Shown here one piece after another: positions 43,836 through 55,147 of a stretch of 64,000 nucleotides of DNA (within the stretch, counting starts at the first letter, position 1; each line of letters starts with the position of its first letter). A model generated the notes under the pieces. That model was given only the letters and a program-made list of their open reading frames with translations. It did no database searches and was not told the DNA's origin. The position numbers and the translations under genes were made by a program. Origin of the DNA: Eutreptiella sp. 'Long Island Sound 2002'. Its lineage: Eukaryota; Euglenozoa; Euglenophyceae; Eutreptiales; Eutreptiaceae. The stretch lies in the NCBI GenBank assembly GCA_964036045.1, contig OZ038382.1:117791429-117855428 (forward strand), read 5' to 3'.

Positions 43836-45301
43836 CTCCAAAACGCCACGGGAACATGAGTCCCGTCGTCCCGGACTTGCTCGAGGACTGCCCCCATGGC
43901 ATAGTCCGAGGCGTCTGTCCGTAGCACGAATCCCTTGTCCGGGTCCACCAGGAACAGCCCCAACTGCCCCAGGAGTCGCTCCCTCAGGCGGTTGAACGCA
44001 TCCTCAGCCTCAGGGGTCCAGGCAAGCTTCTTCTTGCTCCCCTTCCGGCCATCGAACTTGCCCACTTGCAGCATCTTGTGCAGCGGCCCCGAGAGTTCTG
44101 CATACATCCGGACATAGCCCGAATAATAATTGCAGAACCCCATGAAGGACCGGAGTTCGCTGATGGTCTGGGGCTTCTCCCAGTGGTGCAGGGACACCAG
44201 CTTCTCAGGCATGGGACGGCGTTGCCCGTGACCAACCACGTGACCCGCGAACTCCACTTCCTTCACGAAGAGTGAGGCTTTGATGGGCTTGCACACCATG
44301 TTGTGCTTGTCCAACTCCCTGAGCACTCGGCGCAGATCCCTCTCATGCGCGTCGATGAGCTCGTCCTCAGTCATGTTCTCCGTGCCGGACCCGATGATGA
44401 TGTCATCCACGAATGGGGCGGCACAGTCCCGGACAGGACCGAGTAGGTCCTCCATCATGCGCTGGAAAGCGGCGTTGCCATTCTTGGCGCCCATAGGCAC
44501 CACTTTCCACTGCATGGGCCCCAGCTGCGTCGACATCGCTGTGCAGGGCCTGGAATCCGGGTGTAGCGGCATCTGGTGATAACCGTGTTTCAGGTCCAGC
44601 ACCGTGAAAATCCGCTTTTTCTGTTGTTTTTGGAGGATGGAGTCGATCAGGGGGAGCGAGTACGAGTCGTGCTCGGTCTGCGCGCTCAAACCTCTGTAAT
44701 CAACCACCAACCTCCACTCGCCCTTCTCCTTCTTGGGCACGATGAAGGCTGGGCTGGCCCACTCACTGTCGGAGGGTTCGATCCATCCCCGCTCAATGAA
44801 CTCGGCCAACAGCTTCTTCATGGCCTCGGCCCGATCGCCCTGAAGTTGGTACTCCCGATGACGATAGATCTTGGGGTTCGGCTTCAGCTTGATCTTCGCT
44901 GTACCAAACCTCCCACGATCTGGAGGGTTCTTGTTGGCGACGCCACTGAATAGCCGCGGATAGGCATTGATCAGCCTCTCCTTCAGCTCGGCGATCTTCG
45001 GGTTCTCCTGGGCCTCTTCAGGCGCTTGCTTCGGTATAGATACAACCGACCGCACTGCGGTATAGGCCTCTTCTGGGTCCGATTCCGACTTCTCCTCGTC
45101 CGATATGCCGTCTTCATCGTCGTAGGGTGCACTTTCCACCGATAATCTTCGGAAATTTGCGGCCTCGGGCTGGTGACTGTCGCTATCGGCACCCATTCTT
45201 GGAAAATCCCATGTTGGTGGGTCCCATGTAGGAGGCGAAAGGGAGCGAAAGGGAACAAAAGGTGTGCCGCCCCATGCAAACGAATAGTAGACAAGCCACA
45301 C
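43836..45301 (-). pseudogene. Reverse transcriptase of element B
   Basis: The minus frame begins at about 45195 with an acidic segment, then YRHREYQLQGDRAEAMKKLL, WIEPSDSEWASPAFIVPKK, WRLVVDYRGL, F-T-V-L-D-L-K-H-G-Y-H-Q-M (motif A aspartate), an atypical V-P-M-G-A-K-N-G-N-A-A-F-Q-R-M-M for the usual PFGL-N-A-P-A-T-F-Q-R-L-M, and P-F-V-D-D-I-I-I (motif C). The first RNase H motif (FVLRTDASDYAMGAVLEQ) follows. Catalytic Asp residues are present. Protease and gag are missing: the sequence right of about 45200 is not coding for them, so this copy is 5' truncated. Confidence 0.8.
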
Positions 45302-46199
45302 ACCGCCACCAAGAACACAAGTATGTTACCATGTCGTGCCACGTCGCCAACCGCGGAGTTGCGTGGGTTAGAACACACAAATAGCCAGGGAGGGGGACAA
45401 GAAGAGCAAACACACAAATAGCATAGCGCCGGCGAGTGCCGGGTCCCAACGAACACACGTGCACGCACCCATGTTCTATCCTCACAGGTCCCGAAGAGAA
45501 GCGTATGCTCGTGTCTGCGTCGTCCGGGCGTTAAAGTAGGGTTGTCTTAGACGCTTAGGCAAGTATTGCGTCGTGCCGTCGTCACACATGAGCGAACGCC
45601 CGACAAGGCGGGAGTACTAGGACACGTTAAGGTAGTGGGGAAAGAGGCAGGTATGTTGCACGTCACGTCGCGCGCGCGGAACGGGCGGCGAGAAAAGGTA
45701 GCGACCAAAGGGGTGGAAACAAGCCGGGAGCAAGTGGGGCGATAAACCTACACGCAAGCCGGTCGCACACGAATGTCGCATGACGTACCAGCCAGCTCGA
45801 GGTGCCGTGTCGCGACAAAACCGCCGCCGCCGCACGCTCGTTTACGCACCCTTCTCTCCCTACGCAGGTTCAAAAGAGGAAGCCAGGGCCGACAAGGAAA
45901 AAGACAGAGACACGCAACAAAGCGGAGGCAGGGAAAAAGTGCATGCCAGGGAGAGGGGTAGAGGAAAGGGTAAAGAGCAACGAAGCCGCGAAAAGAACAA
46001 GGGGTAGCCAGCGAACGAGCAAGGGGCGCACACAGAGGAGGGGACACGGCGGGCACACGGCGAGCACAACACCGCACCGAGACACCGGAGAGGGGAGCAC
46101 CGGAGGACCAAGGAAAGAGCAGCACCACGCACCACGACACGCACGGCACAGGCACCACACACACCGCACAGAACCCAACGAACCCCGGCAACCCACCCA
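45302..46199. other. Spacer between element B and the LINE monomer array
   Basis: No gene recognised. It becomes purine- and AC-rich to the right (45900-46200) and may include the true 5' end of the LINE or a truncated first monomer, but no boundary is visible. Confidence 0.35.
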
Positions 46200-49100
46200 G
46201 CAGTGGGCGGGCAGACGGGAGAGGGACAGCGCCTGACCCCAAGCGCCCCTCACCATGGTGGAAGGCACCCCCCCCGGGGACGCCCTTCCGCCACCCCCAC
46301 AGCGAGCAACGCCGGCCCGCAAGGGCGCACGCTGTGGGGCCGGTGCCGGGCCCCCACGCCCACACCGACCGCACCCGGGACACGCGGGTCGCGGAACCCT
46401 GGCTGCACGCTCCGGAGGACGGGCAGCCGGGGGAGGGACAGCGCCTGGCACCAGGCGCCCCTCACAACGGTGGAGGACAGCCCCCCCCGGGGACGCCCTT
46501 CCGCCACCCCCACAGCGAGCAACGCCGGCCCGCAAGGGCGCACGCTGTGGGGCCGGTGCTGGGTCCACACGCCCGCATCGACCGCACCCGGGACACACGG
46601 GTCGCGGAACCCTGGCTGCACGCTCCGGAGGACGAGCGGCCGGGGGAGGGGCAGCGCCTGACACCAGGCGCCCCTCACAACGGTGGAAGGCACCCCCCCC
46701 GGGGACGCCCTTCCGCCACCCCCACAGCGAGCAACGCCGGCCCGCAAGGGCGCACGCTGTGGGGCCGGTGCTGGGTCCACACGCCCGCATCGACCGCACC
46801 CGGGACACACGGGTCGCGGAACCCTGGCTGCGCGCTCCGGAGGACGACCAGCCGGGGGAGGGACAGCGCCTGACACCAGGCGCCCCTCACAACGGTGGAA
46901 GGCACTCCCCCCGGGGACGCCCTTCTGCCGCCCACAGCGAGCAACGCCGACCCGCAAGGGCGCACGCTGTGGGGCCGGTGCTGGGTCCACACGCCCGCAT
47001 CGACCGCACCCGGGACACACGGGTCGCGGAACCCTAGCTGCACGCTCCGGAGGACGGGCAGCCGGGGGAGGGACAGCGCCTGACACCAGGCGCCCCTCAC
47101 AACGGTGGAAGGCACCCCCCCCGGGGACGCCCTTCCGCCACCCCCATAGCGAGCAACGCCAGCCCGCAAGGGCGCACGCTGTGGGGCCGGTGCTGGGTCA
47201 ACACGCCCGCATCGACCGCACCCGGGACACGCGGGTCGCGGAACCCTAGCTGCACGCTCCGGAGGACGAGCGGCCGGGGGAGGGACAGCGCCTGACACCA
47301 GGCGCCCCTCACAACGGCGGAAGGCAGCCCCCCCGGGGACGCCCTTCCGCCACCCCCACAGCGAGCAAAGCCGGCCCGCAAGGGCGCACGCTGTGGGGCT
47401 GGTGCTGGGTCCACACGCCCACATCAACCGCGCCCGGGACACGCGGGTCGCGGAGCCCTGGCTGCACGCTCCAGAGGACGAGCGGCCGGGGGAGGGACAG
47501 CGCCTGACACCAGGCGCCCCTCACAACGGTGGAAGGCAGCCCCCCCGGGGACACCCTTCCGCCACCCCCACAGCGAGCAACGCCGGCCCGCAAGGGCGCA
47601 CGCTGTGGGGCCGGTGCTGGGTCCACACGCCCGCATCGACCGCACCCGGGACACACGGGTCACGGAACCCTGGCTGCACGCTCCGGAGGACGAGCGGCCG
47701 GGGGAGGGACAGCGCCTGACACCAGGCGCCCCTCACAACGGTGGAAGGCACCCCCCCCGGGGACGCCCTTCCGCCACCCCCACAGCGAGCAACACCGGCC
47801 CGCAAGGGCGCACGCTGTGGGGCCGGTGCTGGGTCCACACGCCCGCATCGACCGCACCCGGGACACACGGGTCGCAGAACCCCGGCTGCGCGCTCCAAAG
47901 GACGAGCGGACGGGGGAGGGACAGCGCCTGACGCCAGGCGCCCCTCACAACGGTGGCAGGCACCCCCCCCGGGGGCGCCCCTCCGCCACCCCCACAGCGA
48001 GCAACGCCTGCCCGCAAGGGCGCACGCTGTGGGGCCGGTGCTGGGTCCACACGCCCGCACCGACCGCGCCCGGGACACGCGGGTCGCGGAACCCTGGCTG
48101 CACGCTCCGGAGGACGAGGGGCCGGGGGAGGGACAGCGCCTGACACCAGGCGCCCCTCACAACGGTGGAAGGCACCCCCCCGGGGACACCCTTCCGCCAC
48201 CCCCACAGCGAGCAACACCGGCCCGCAAGGGCGCACGCTGTGGGGCCGGTGCTGGGTCCACACGCCCGCATCGACCGCACCCGGGACACGCGGGTCGCGG
48301 AACCCTGGCTGCACGCTCCGGAGGACGAGCGGCCGGGGGAGGGACAGCGCCTGACACCAGGCGCCCCTCACGACGGTTGAAGGCACCCCCCCCGGGGACG
48401 CCCTTCCGCCACCCCCACAGCGAGCAGCGTCGGCCCGCAAGGGCGCACGCTGTGGGGCCGGTGCTGGGTCCACTGCCCGCATCGACCGCGCCCGGGACAC
48501 GCGGGTCGCGGAACCTGGCTGCACGCTCCGGAGGACGAGCGGCCGAGGGAGGGACAGTGCCTGACACCAGACGCCCCTCACAACGGTGGAAGGCAGCCCC
48601 CCCCGGGGACGCCCTTCCGCCACCCCCACAGCGAACAACGCCGGCCCGCAAGGGCGCACGCCGTGGGGCCGGTACTGGGTCCACACGCCCACATCGACCG
48701 CGCCCGGGACACACGGGCCGCGGAACCCTGGCTGCGCGCTCCGGAGGACGAGCGACCAGGGAAGGGACAGCGCCTGACACCAGGCGCCCCTCACAACGGT
48801 GGAAAGCGCCCCCCCCGGGGACGCCATTCCGCCGGCCCCACAGCGAGCAGCGTCGGCCCGCAAGGGCGCACGCTGTGGGACCGGTGCTGGGTCCACACGC
48901 CCGCATCGACCGCGCCCGGGACACACGGGTCGCGGAACCCTGGCTGCACGCTACGGAGGGCGAGCGCGGCCGGGGGAGGGACAGCGCCTGACACCGGGCG
49001 CCCCTCACAACGGTGGAAGGCACCCCCCCGGGAACGCCCTTCCGCCACCCCCACAGCGAGCAACGCCGGCCCGCAAGGGCGCACGCTGTGGGGCCGGTGC

Positions 49101-51410
49101 TGGGTCCACACGCCCGCACCGACCGCACCCGGGACACACGGGTCGCGGAACCCTGGCTGCACGCTCCGGAGGACGAGCGGCCGGGGAAGGGACAGCGCCT
49201 GACACCAGGCGCCCCTCACAACGGTGGAAGGCACCCCCCCCGGGGACGCCCTTCCGCCACCCCCACAGCGAGCAACGCCGGCCCGCAAGGGCGCACGCTG
49301 TGGGGCCGGTGCTGGGTCCACACGCCCGCATCGACCGCACCCGGGACACGCGGGTCACGGAACCCTGGCTGCACGCTCCGGAGGACGAGCGGCCGGGGGA
49401 GGGACAGCGCCTGACACCAGGCGCCCCTCACAACGGTGGAAGGCACCCCCCCCGGGGACGCCCTTCCGCCACCCCCACAGCGAGCAACACCGGCCCGCAA
49501 GGGCGCACGCTGTGGGGCCGGTGCTGGGTCCACACGCCCGCATCGACCGCACCCGGGACACACGGGTCGCAGAACCCCGGCTGCGCGCTCCAAAGGACGA
49601 GCGGACGGGGGAGGGACAGCGCCTGACGCCAGGCGCCCCTCACAACGGTGGCAGGCACCCCCCCCAGGGGCGCCCCTCTGCCACCCCCACAGCGAGCAAC
49701 GCCGGCCCGCAAGGGCGCACGCTGTGGGGCCGGTGCTGGGTCCACACGCCCGCACCGACCGCGCCCGGGACACGCGGGTCGCGGAACCCTGGCTGCACGC
49801 TCCGGAGGACGAGCGGCCGGGGGAGGGACAGCGCCTGACACCAGGCGCCCCTCACAACGGTGGAAGGCACCCCCCCCGGGGACACCCTTCCGCCACCCCC
49901 ACAGCGAGCAACACCGGCCCGCAAGGGCGCACGCTGTGGGGCCGGTGCTGGGTCCACACGCCCGCATCGACCGCACCCGGGACACGCGGATCGCGGAACC
50001 CTGGCTGCACGCTCCGGAGGACGAGCGGCCGGGGGAGGGACAGCGCCTGACACCAGGCGCCCCTCACGACGGTGGAAGGCACCCCCCCCGGGGACGCCCT
50101 TCCGCCACCCCCACAGCGAGCAGCGTCGGCCCGCAAGGGCGCACGCTGTGGGGCCGGTGCTGGGTCCACTGCCCGCATCGACCGCGCCCGGGACACGCGG
50201 GTCGCGGAACCTGGCTGCACGCTCCGGAGGACGAGCGGCCGAGGGAGGGACAGTGCCTGACACCAGACGCCCCTCACAACGGTGGAAGGCAGCCCCCCCC
50301 GGGGACGCCCTTCCGCCACCCCCACAGCGAACAACGCCGGCCCGCAAGGGCGCACGCCGTGGGGCCGGTACTGGGTCCACACGCCCACATCGACCGCGCC
50401 CGGGACACACGGGCCGCGGAACCCTGGCTGCGCGCTCCGGAGGACGAGCGACCAGGGAAGGGACAGCGCCTGACACCAGGCGCCCCTCACAACGGTGGAA
50501 AGCGCCCCCCCCGGGGACGCCATTCCGCCGGCCCCACAGCGAGCAGCGTCGGCCCGCAAGGGCGCACGCTGTGGGACCGGTGCTGGGTCCACACGCCCGC
50601 ATCGACCGCGCCCGGGACACACGGGTCGCGGAACCCTGGCTGCACGCTACGGAGGGCGAGCGCGGCCGGGGGAGGGACAGCGCCTGACACCGGGCGCCCC
50701 TCACAACGGTGGAAGGCACCCCCCCGGGAACGCCCTTCCGCCACCCCCACAGCGAGCAACGCCGGCCCGCAAGGGCGCACGCTGTGGGGCCGGTGCTGGG
50801 TCCACATGCCCGCATCGACCGCACCCGGGACACGCGGGTCGCGGAACCCTGGCTGCACGCTCCGGAGGACGAGCGGCCAGGGAAGGGACAGCGCCTGACA
50901 CCAGGCGCCCCTCACAACGGTGGAAAGCGCCCCCCCCGGGGACGCCATTCCGCCAGCCCCACAGCGAGCAGCGTCGGCCCGCAAGGGCGCACACTGTGGG
51001 ACCGGTGCTGGGTCCACACGCCCGCATCGACCGCGCCCGGGACACACGGGTCGCGGAACCCTGGCTGCACGCTACGGAGGGCGAGCGCGGCCGGGGGAGG
51101 GACAGCGCCTGACACCAGGCGCCCCTCACAACGGTGGCAGGCACCCCCCCCGGGGGCGCCCCTCCGCCACCCCCACAGCGAGCAACGCCGGCCCGCAAGT
51201 GCTACGCTGTGGGGCCGGTGTAGGGTCCACTGCCCGCATCGACCGCGCCCGGGACACGCGGGTCGCGGAACCCTGGCTGCACGCTCCGGAGGACGAGCGG
51301 CCGGGGGAGGGACAGCGCCTAACACCGGACGCCCCTCGCAACACTGGAAGGCGCCCCCCCGGGGATGCCCATCCACCGCCCCCACACCGAGCAACGCACC
51401 AACGCACCAA
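46200..51410 (+). repeat. About 24 tandem ~212 bp monomers (5' region of the LINE-type element)
   Basis: Each monomer runs through ggggccggtgctgggtcc, cacccgggacacacgggtcgc, acagcgcctgacaccaggcg, a run of 6-9 C and gcgagcaacgccggcccgc. Successive ggtgctgggtcc anchors lie at 46561, 46773, 46983, 47195 and so on to about 51224, giving 210-214 bp spacing. A higher-order period of 1695 bp (eight monomers) repeats 47521-49215 as 49216-50910 almost exactly. The last monomer grades into the ORF1 leader. Tandem monomers ahead of ORF1 are known from some L1 elements, where they are the promoter; that role is inferred here. Long ORFs crossing the array are artefacts. Confidence 0.85.
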
Positions 51411-51469
51411 CGCACCAGCCACGGGACATCCGCACCCCGCCCCCTGCTCTTAGACACAGCGACATAGCA

Positions 51470-54400
51470 ATGGCGGAACCCGCGGCACCACGCAAGACAC
51501 GCCCCCGATCTCCGACGCTGGACGAAGCACACGAGGTCATCAGGGCGCTGGGACTCAGAGACGGCGAAGGAGACCCCCCACAAGAGGACGCGGGCACAGA
51601 CTCCGACCTGGAGGCATTGCCGGAGCCCCCCGCGGGGGGCGCGCCCGCGGAACCTGCGCCGCCGGCGGGCAGCGTATCCGCGATCTGCCCCGCGTGGAAA
51701 CGGGGCCATTGCCCCAGACAGCACCCCCAGCTCGATGCCGACGACGGAGCGTTGCCCGAGGTGAAGCCCGCGGCCGCACGCGCCGCCCTACGCTACGGGG
51801 TGACGCAGGGCTGGATCCTGGATGAGACCGCGCGCGGCAGCGTGAACATCCAGGAGGCCGTCGACCGCGTCACCCACGCGGGACAAGCGGCGGTGGCCCT
51901 GCACACCCGGGGCCGCCACGGTGGACCCGCAGAGGGGATCATTGTGGATCCCTCGGGAATGGTGCTGGTCCTGGCGGCGGACATGGTCCGAGGGGTGCTC
52001 CACGTGTCCCGCGTGCGGCGGGCGTGCCCACAGTGGACCATCCAGGTGTACACCCCCCCGCGGGCGTGGCCCTTTTCCACATGGGCGGTGCTCGCCGTCA
52101 TGTGGCACCTGGCACCAGAGGACGCCCCCACAGGGACCGCGGAGGACATCGCCCGGGACCTCCACACCTGGCCGGCCGACGAGGAATACCCCTGGCGCAG
52201 GCCCCGGGGCGGCCTCCCGGTGGCACCAGCGGCGGAGGGGCTCAGCCTCGCGGCAACCCTCCAACGGCACCCCGACAAGTATGCACGCCACTTCCTGCAG
52301 GCGGGCACGGTCCCGGCCGCCCCGCCAGACTCCGAGTGGCGATGGGACGCAGGGGTGGCGCAACCGCTGCCGGGCCCCTGGACCCTCCCGTTGTGGTACT
52401 TACCAATGGGCACCTTGGCCCACGCCACCCAGGCCGTCAAGGGGGCTTTCCCGCAGCCGCCCCTCCCCGGCGTGGCCCTGCTCCGCGGCCTGCAGGCGGG
52501 GGCCGCCTGGGTACGGTGGAGGGAAGGGAAGGGGCGCTCGAGTCCCTACTTCCCCATGGTCCAAGGCCAGGCGCTGATTCATGCCGAGGGCATGGGGACC
52601 GTGGAATGGGGGGCGATCGTGCCCGGCACGGCGTGCAGGTGGATCACGGCGGCCGCCCCACAGCCCATGCGGTGGCCGCCGGCGTGCCACCGCCTCCTAC
52701 GGATGGTCCCCTCATTGGCCCCCCGGCACGCCTTTACAAGGGACGTGTGGAAAGCCGTACTGAGCCACACCAGGGAGTGGCTGACGAACCCGGGTACGCG
52801 GTACCCACCGGGACCGGTGCTCGAACAGCTCACGGCCCCCACGCCCGGGGTCCTCCACGCCCTACACAGGGCGTCGGCCCTCACGAAGCAGCTCAACGAC
52901 AGAGTGCTGGACCTGGCGCTGGAGCCGCTGCGGGTGCTCTACCCGCAGGCACACATCCCACCCGCGGGCACGTCCAACCGCCTAGGCCGCCTGGGGTTGC
53001 AGCGCCGCGTCGAGGCCGCGCACCCAGGAGGCGTGGTGGAACAGTGGCTAACGCTCCGCAATCCGTCCGCCGCGGAGGGCCACTGGTACCTGCACCAGCT
53101 CCTCTTCCAGCCACGGGCAGCCCCGGAGCACCGCCGGCAGAACCCGTACCACACGCATCCGGAGCGCCGGGGCGCGCAAAACTACCCGCAGCCAATCCCG
53201 CCCGCCCTCCCGCCGGGGCAGGGCCCGGAGGCGCTACAGCGGGGCCCCCCGCTCGACACCGCCACCACAGTACAGCAGTGGGGAGGCGACGATGCGAGCG
53301 GTGCCGAACCAGACTGCACGAACTGCGGAGCGGTGGCCTGGATGGCAGCCTGCAGGCACCTCACCCGAGATACCACGGGACTCCGGCAGTACAGACCCAC
53401 GGACCGCACGGCGCTGGCGTCCGCGGTCGCGGCCGTCACCATGGGTCCAGTGGCGGCGTGGCCGGCGCAGCTGCTGCCCCACGTCCCCTGCCGCGACACG
53501 CGGCCCCGACGGCCGGCCGCGACGCACGAGCCGACGGCGCCCCTCACGGCGGAGCAACTATACGTCGTCGCGGCAGCGTTGCTAGCAGACGGCGGGGAGA
53601 GCTTCGTCCACCACCACGGCCCGGCGCAAATTGCGGGGTGCATACAAGGGCCCCAGCGCGATGCACCAGACCCGTGGCATGCCACACTCCGCGGGCGCAC
53701 CCGCGTCTGGGGTGCGGGCGATGGCGCACCCCCGCCCGGGCCTAAGCAGGGGGAGGCGCTGGTACTGCAGACGGCAGGCTACCAAGCCATCGTACACGGC
53801 CACGCCGGAGGGTACCGGTCGCACATCCTGGCCGGAGGCCGATGGGCGGTCTGGCACAGCACCGCCAGGCAAGGGGCATTCCCGCCCCTGTCCCACGTCG
53901 ACTGGCGACAGGGGCCCACCCAGGCCTACTACATGTCGGCGGACCCCTGGCCGCTGGCGGTCCTGCTGCACGCTGTAAGCGCCCCCAACAAGAGGCAGGA
54001 ACCGGGGTGGGTCAACCCCCCCGCACTGGTGTGGAGCCCCGACCAGGAGGAGCATCTACGGGCCGCGTGGCAGGGAGACGCCATCAGGGCCACGGACGTC
54101 CCGGACCTCCACGCGGGGCCCATCACGCACGCCCGCCCAGCGGCTACCCTGGCGGTGGCCCAACGGGGGCAGCAGAACCCACAGTGGGTGGTCTGCATGT
54201 TCAGCCCGGCGGACGCGCACGTCGTCGTCTGCGACCCTGAACGCCTGCCGGGGCCCGAAGCCGTGATCTGCGTGGCAGACTGCACACGCATGATCATCAA
54301 GGCGCTGCGGGAGGGCGAACACCACGCCCTCCTGCTCCAGGTCAGGCTGAAGGACAACGCCCGGGCGGCGAGGCCGGGAGTGTGGCCGGCAGCGGCGCAC

Positions 54401-55147
54401 CCCGCCGACCTGGAGCTCCAGCTGGCGGTCCCGACCACGGTGTACCACTGGCTACAGGCCTTCCACGACCTGCGGTGGAGGAGCAAACCCGACCGCCAAA
54501 TCGGCTCCACGCACTGGCAAACGTGGCTGCAAGCGGACGCGCAGCGCGATGCCGCCCGAGGCCTCGGGCCCGCGCCCGCGACGCGAGCCCTCGATGCGGC
54601 GGCCCCGGGCCGCACGCTGGCACCACACACGGTGCCGCTGGCCAACCTGCCCTTCGAACCAGCGGCGGAGGGCGCCAATCGGAAGTCGGTGCAGCTCCCC
54701 CCGGCGCGAGGGGCCACGGAGCCGACGAAATGCCCCCTGTGTGCGGACAAGTACTACACCAGCGGGGCGATGCTGGAACACCTGGCGTGGCACGCGGTGC
54801 ACGCTGCGGCCCCGGCGGACGACAAGGAGGCGGCCGCCAACATCCTGCAGGGGAGAGCACGGAGGTCCCCGTGGCACGCCCCGTACACCCGGCGCCCCCC
54901 GCCCCAGGCAGCCGACCACGCAGATGGAGGTGAGGAGGCACCCGGAGCGGCCCCGGGGGCCGGCGGTGCGGCCCCACCAGGGTCCATGTCCATCCCCGCG
55001 GGGCTGGCCCCCCTGGCCCCCCTGACTCCCCCGGTCCCCCGGGCCCCCTTGTGGGCCCCGCTGGGAACGGGCTCAGCGGATGCGGCGCACCCAGATGCCC
55101 TGGCGGCACCAGCGAACCCGGCGGCGATGCCGACGCGGGATAGCTGA
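51470..55147 (+). CDS. LINE ORF1 (1225 aa): zinc fingers and a USP-like pseudo-peptidase domain
   Basis: I chose the ATG at 51470 (GCAATGG, good context); an in-frame ATG at 51365 lies in the last monomer. Residues near 67-80 carry C-P-A-W-K-R-G-H-C-P-R-Q-H, a partial CCCH finger. Residues 616-640 read C-T-N-C-G-A-V-A-W-M-A-A-C-R-H-L and 778-795 read H-A-G-G-Y-R-S-H-I-L-A-G-G-R-W, matching the Cys and His boxes of ubiquitin-specific proteases (N-x-G-N-T-C-Y-M; G-H-Y...G-x-W). The catalytic Cys is Ala (623) and the His is Gly, so it should be inactive. A classical C2H2 finger (C1088, C1091, H1104, H1108) lies near the C-terminus, followed by a Pro-rich tail. The ORF stops at TGA 55145-55147, in frame with ORF2. 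Confidence 0.75.
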   Translation: MAEPAAPRKTRPRSPTLDEAHEVIRALGLRDGEGDPPQEDAGTDSDLEALPEPPAGGAPAEPAPPAGSVSAICPAWKRGHCPRQHPQLDADDGALPEVKPAAARAALRYGVTQGWILDETARGSVNIQEAVDRVTHAGQAAVALHTRGRHGGPAEGIIVDPSGMVLVLAADMVRGVLHVSRVRRACPQWTIQVYTPPRAWPFSTWAVLAVMWHLAPEDAPTGTAEDIARDLHTWPADEEYPWRRPRGGLPVAPAAEGLSLAATLQRHPDKYARHFLQAGTVPAAPPDSEWRWDAGVAQPLPGPWTLPLWYLPMGTLAHATQAVKGAFPQPPLPGVALLRGLQAGAAWVRWREGKGRSSPYFPMVQGQALIHAEGMGTVEWGAIVPGTACRWITAAAPQPMRWPPACHRLLRMVPSLAPRHAFTRDVWKAVLSHTREWLTNPGTRYPPGPVLEQLTAPTPGVLHALHRASALTKQLNDRVLDLALEPLRVLYPQAHIPPAGTSNRLGRLGLQRRVEAAHPGGVVEQWLTLRNPSAAEGHWYLHQLLFQPRAAPEHRRQNPYHTHPERRGAQNYPQPIPPALPPGQGPEALQRGPPLDTATTVQQWGGDDASGAEPDCTNCGAVAWMAACRHLTRDTTGLRQYRPTDRTALASAVAAVTMGPVAAWPAQLLPHVPCRDTRPRRPAATHEPTAPLTAEQLYVVAAALLADGGESFVHHHGPAQIAGCIQGPQRDAPDPWHATLRGRTRVWGAGDGAPPPGPKQGEALVLQTAGYQAIVHGHAGGYRSHILAGGRWAVWHSTARQGAFPPLSHVDWRQGPTQAYYMSADPWPLAVLLHAVSAPNKRQEPGWVNPPALVWSPDQEEHLRAAWQGDAIRATDVPDLHAGPITHARPAATLAVAQRGQQNPQWVVCMFSPADAHVVVCDPERLPGPEAVICVADCTRMIIKALREGEHHALLLQVRLKDNARAARPGVWPAAAHPADLELQLAVPTTVYHWLQAFHDLRWRSKPDRQIGSTHWQTWLQADAQRDAARGLGPAPATRALDAAAPGRTLAPHTVPLANLPFEPAAEGANRKSVQLPPARGATEPTKCPLCADKYYTSGAMLEHLAWHAVHAAAPADDKEAAANILQGRARRSPWHAPYTRRPPPQAADHADGGEEAPGAAPGAGGAAPPGSMSIPAGLAPLAPLTPPVPRAPLWAPLGTGSADAAHPDALAAPANPAAMPTRDS

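Noticed and set aside
46203-51198. Many long ORFs (up to about 416 codons) on both strands in the monomer array
   Set aside because: They recur with the 212 bp or 1695 bp period, exist in several frames at once and reflect stop-poor GC-rich repeats, not genes.
52024-53745. 573-codon plus ORF inside LINE ORF1 in another frame, and long antisense ORFs at 55073-57406
   Set aside because: Shadows of the ORF1/ORF2 coding in high-GC DNA; no protein family features, while ORF1/ORF2 have clear motifs.
55145-55147. UGA reassigned to an amino acid in this genome
   Set aside because: Long intact ORFs use TGG for Trp without internal TGA, and one TGA (31074) is shown by sister copies to come from CGA. 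Not excluded, but decay or readthrough is simpler.
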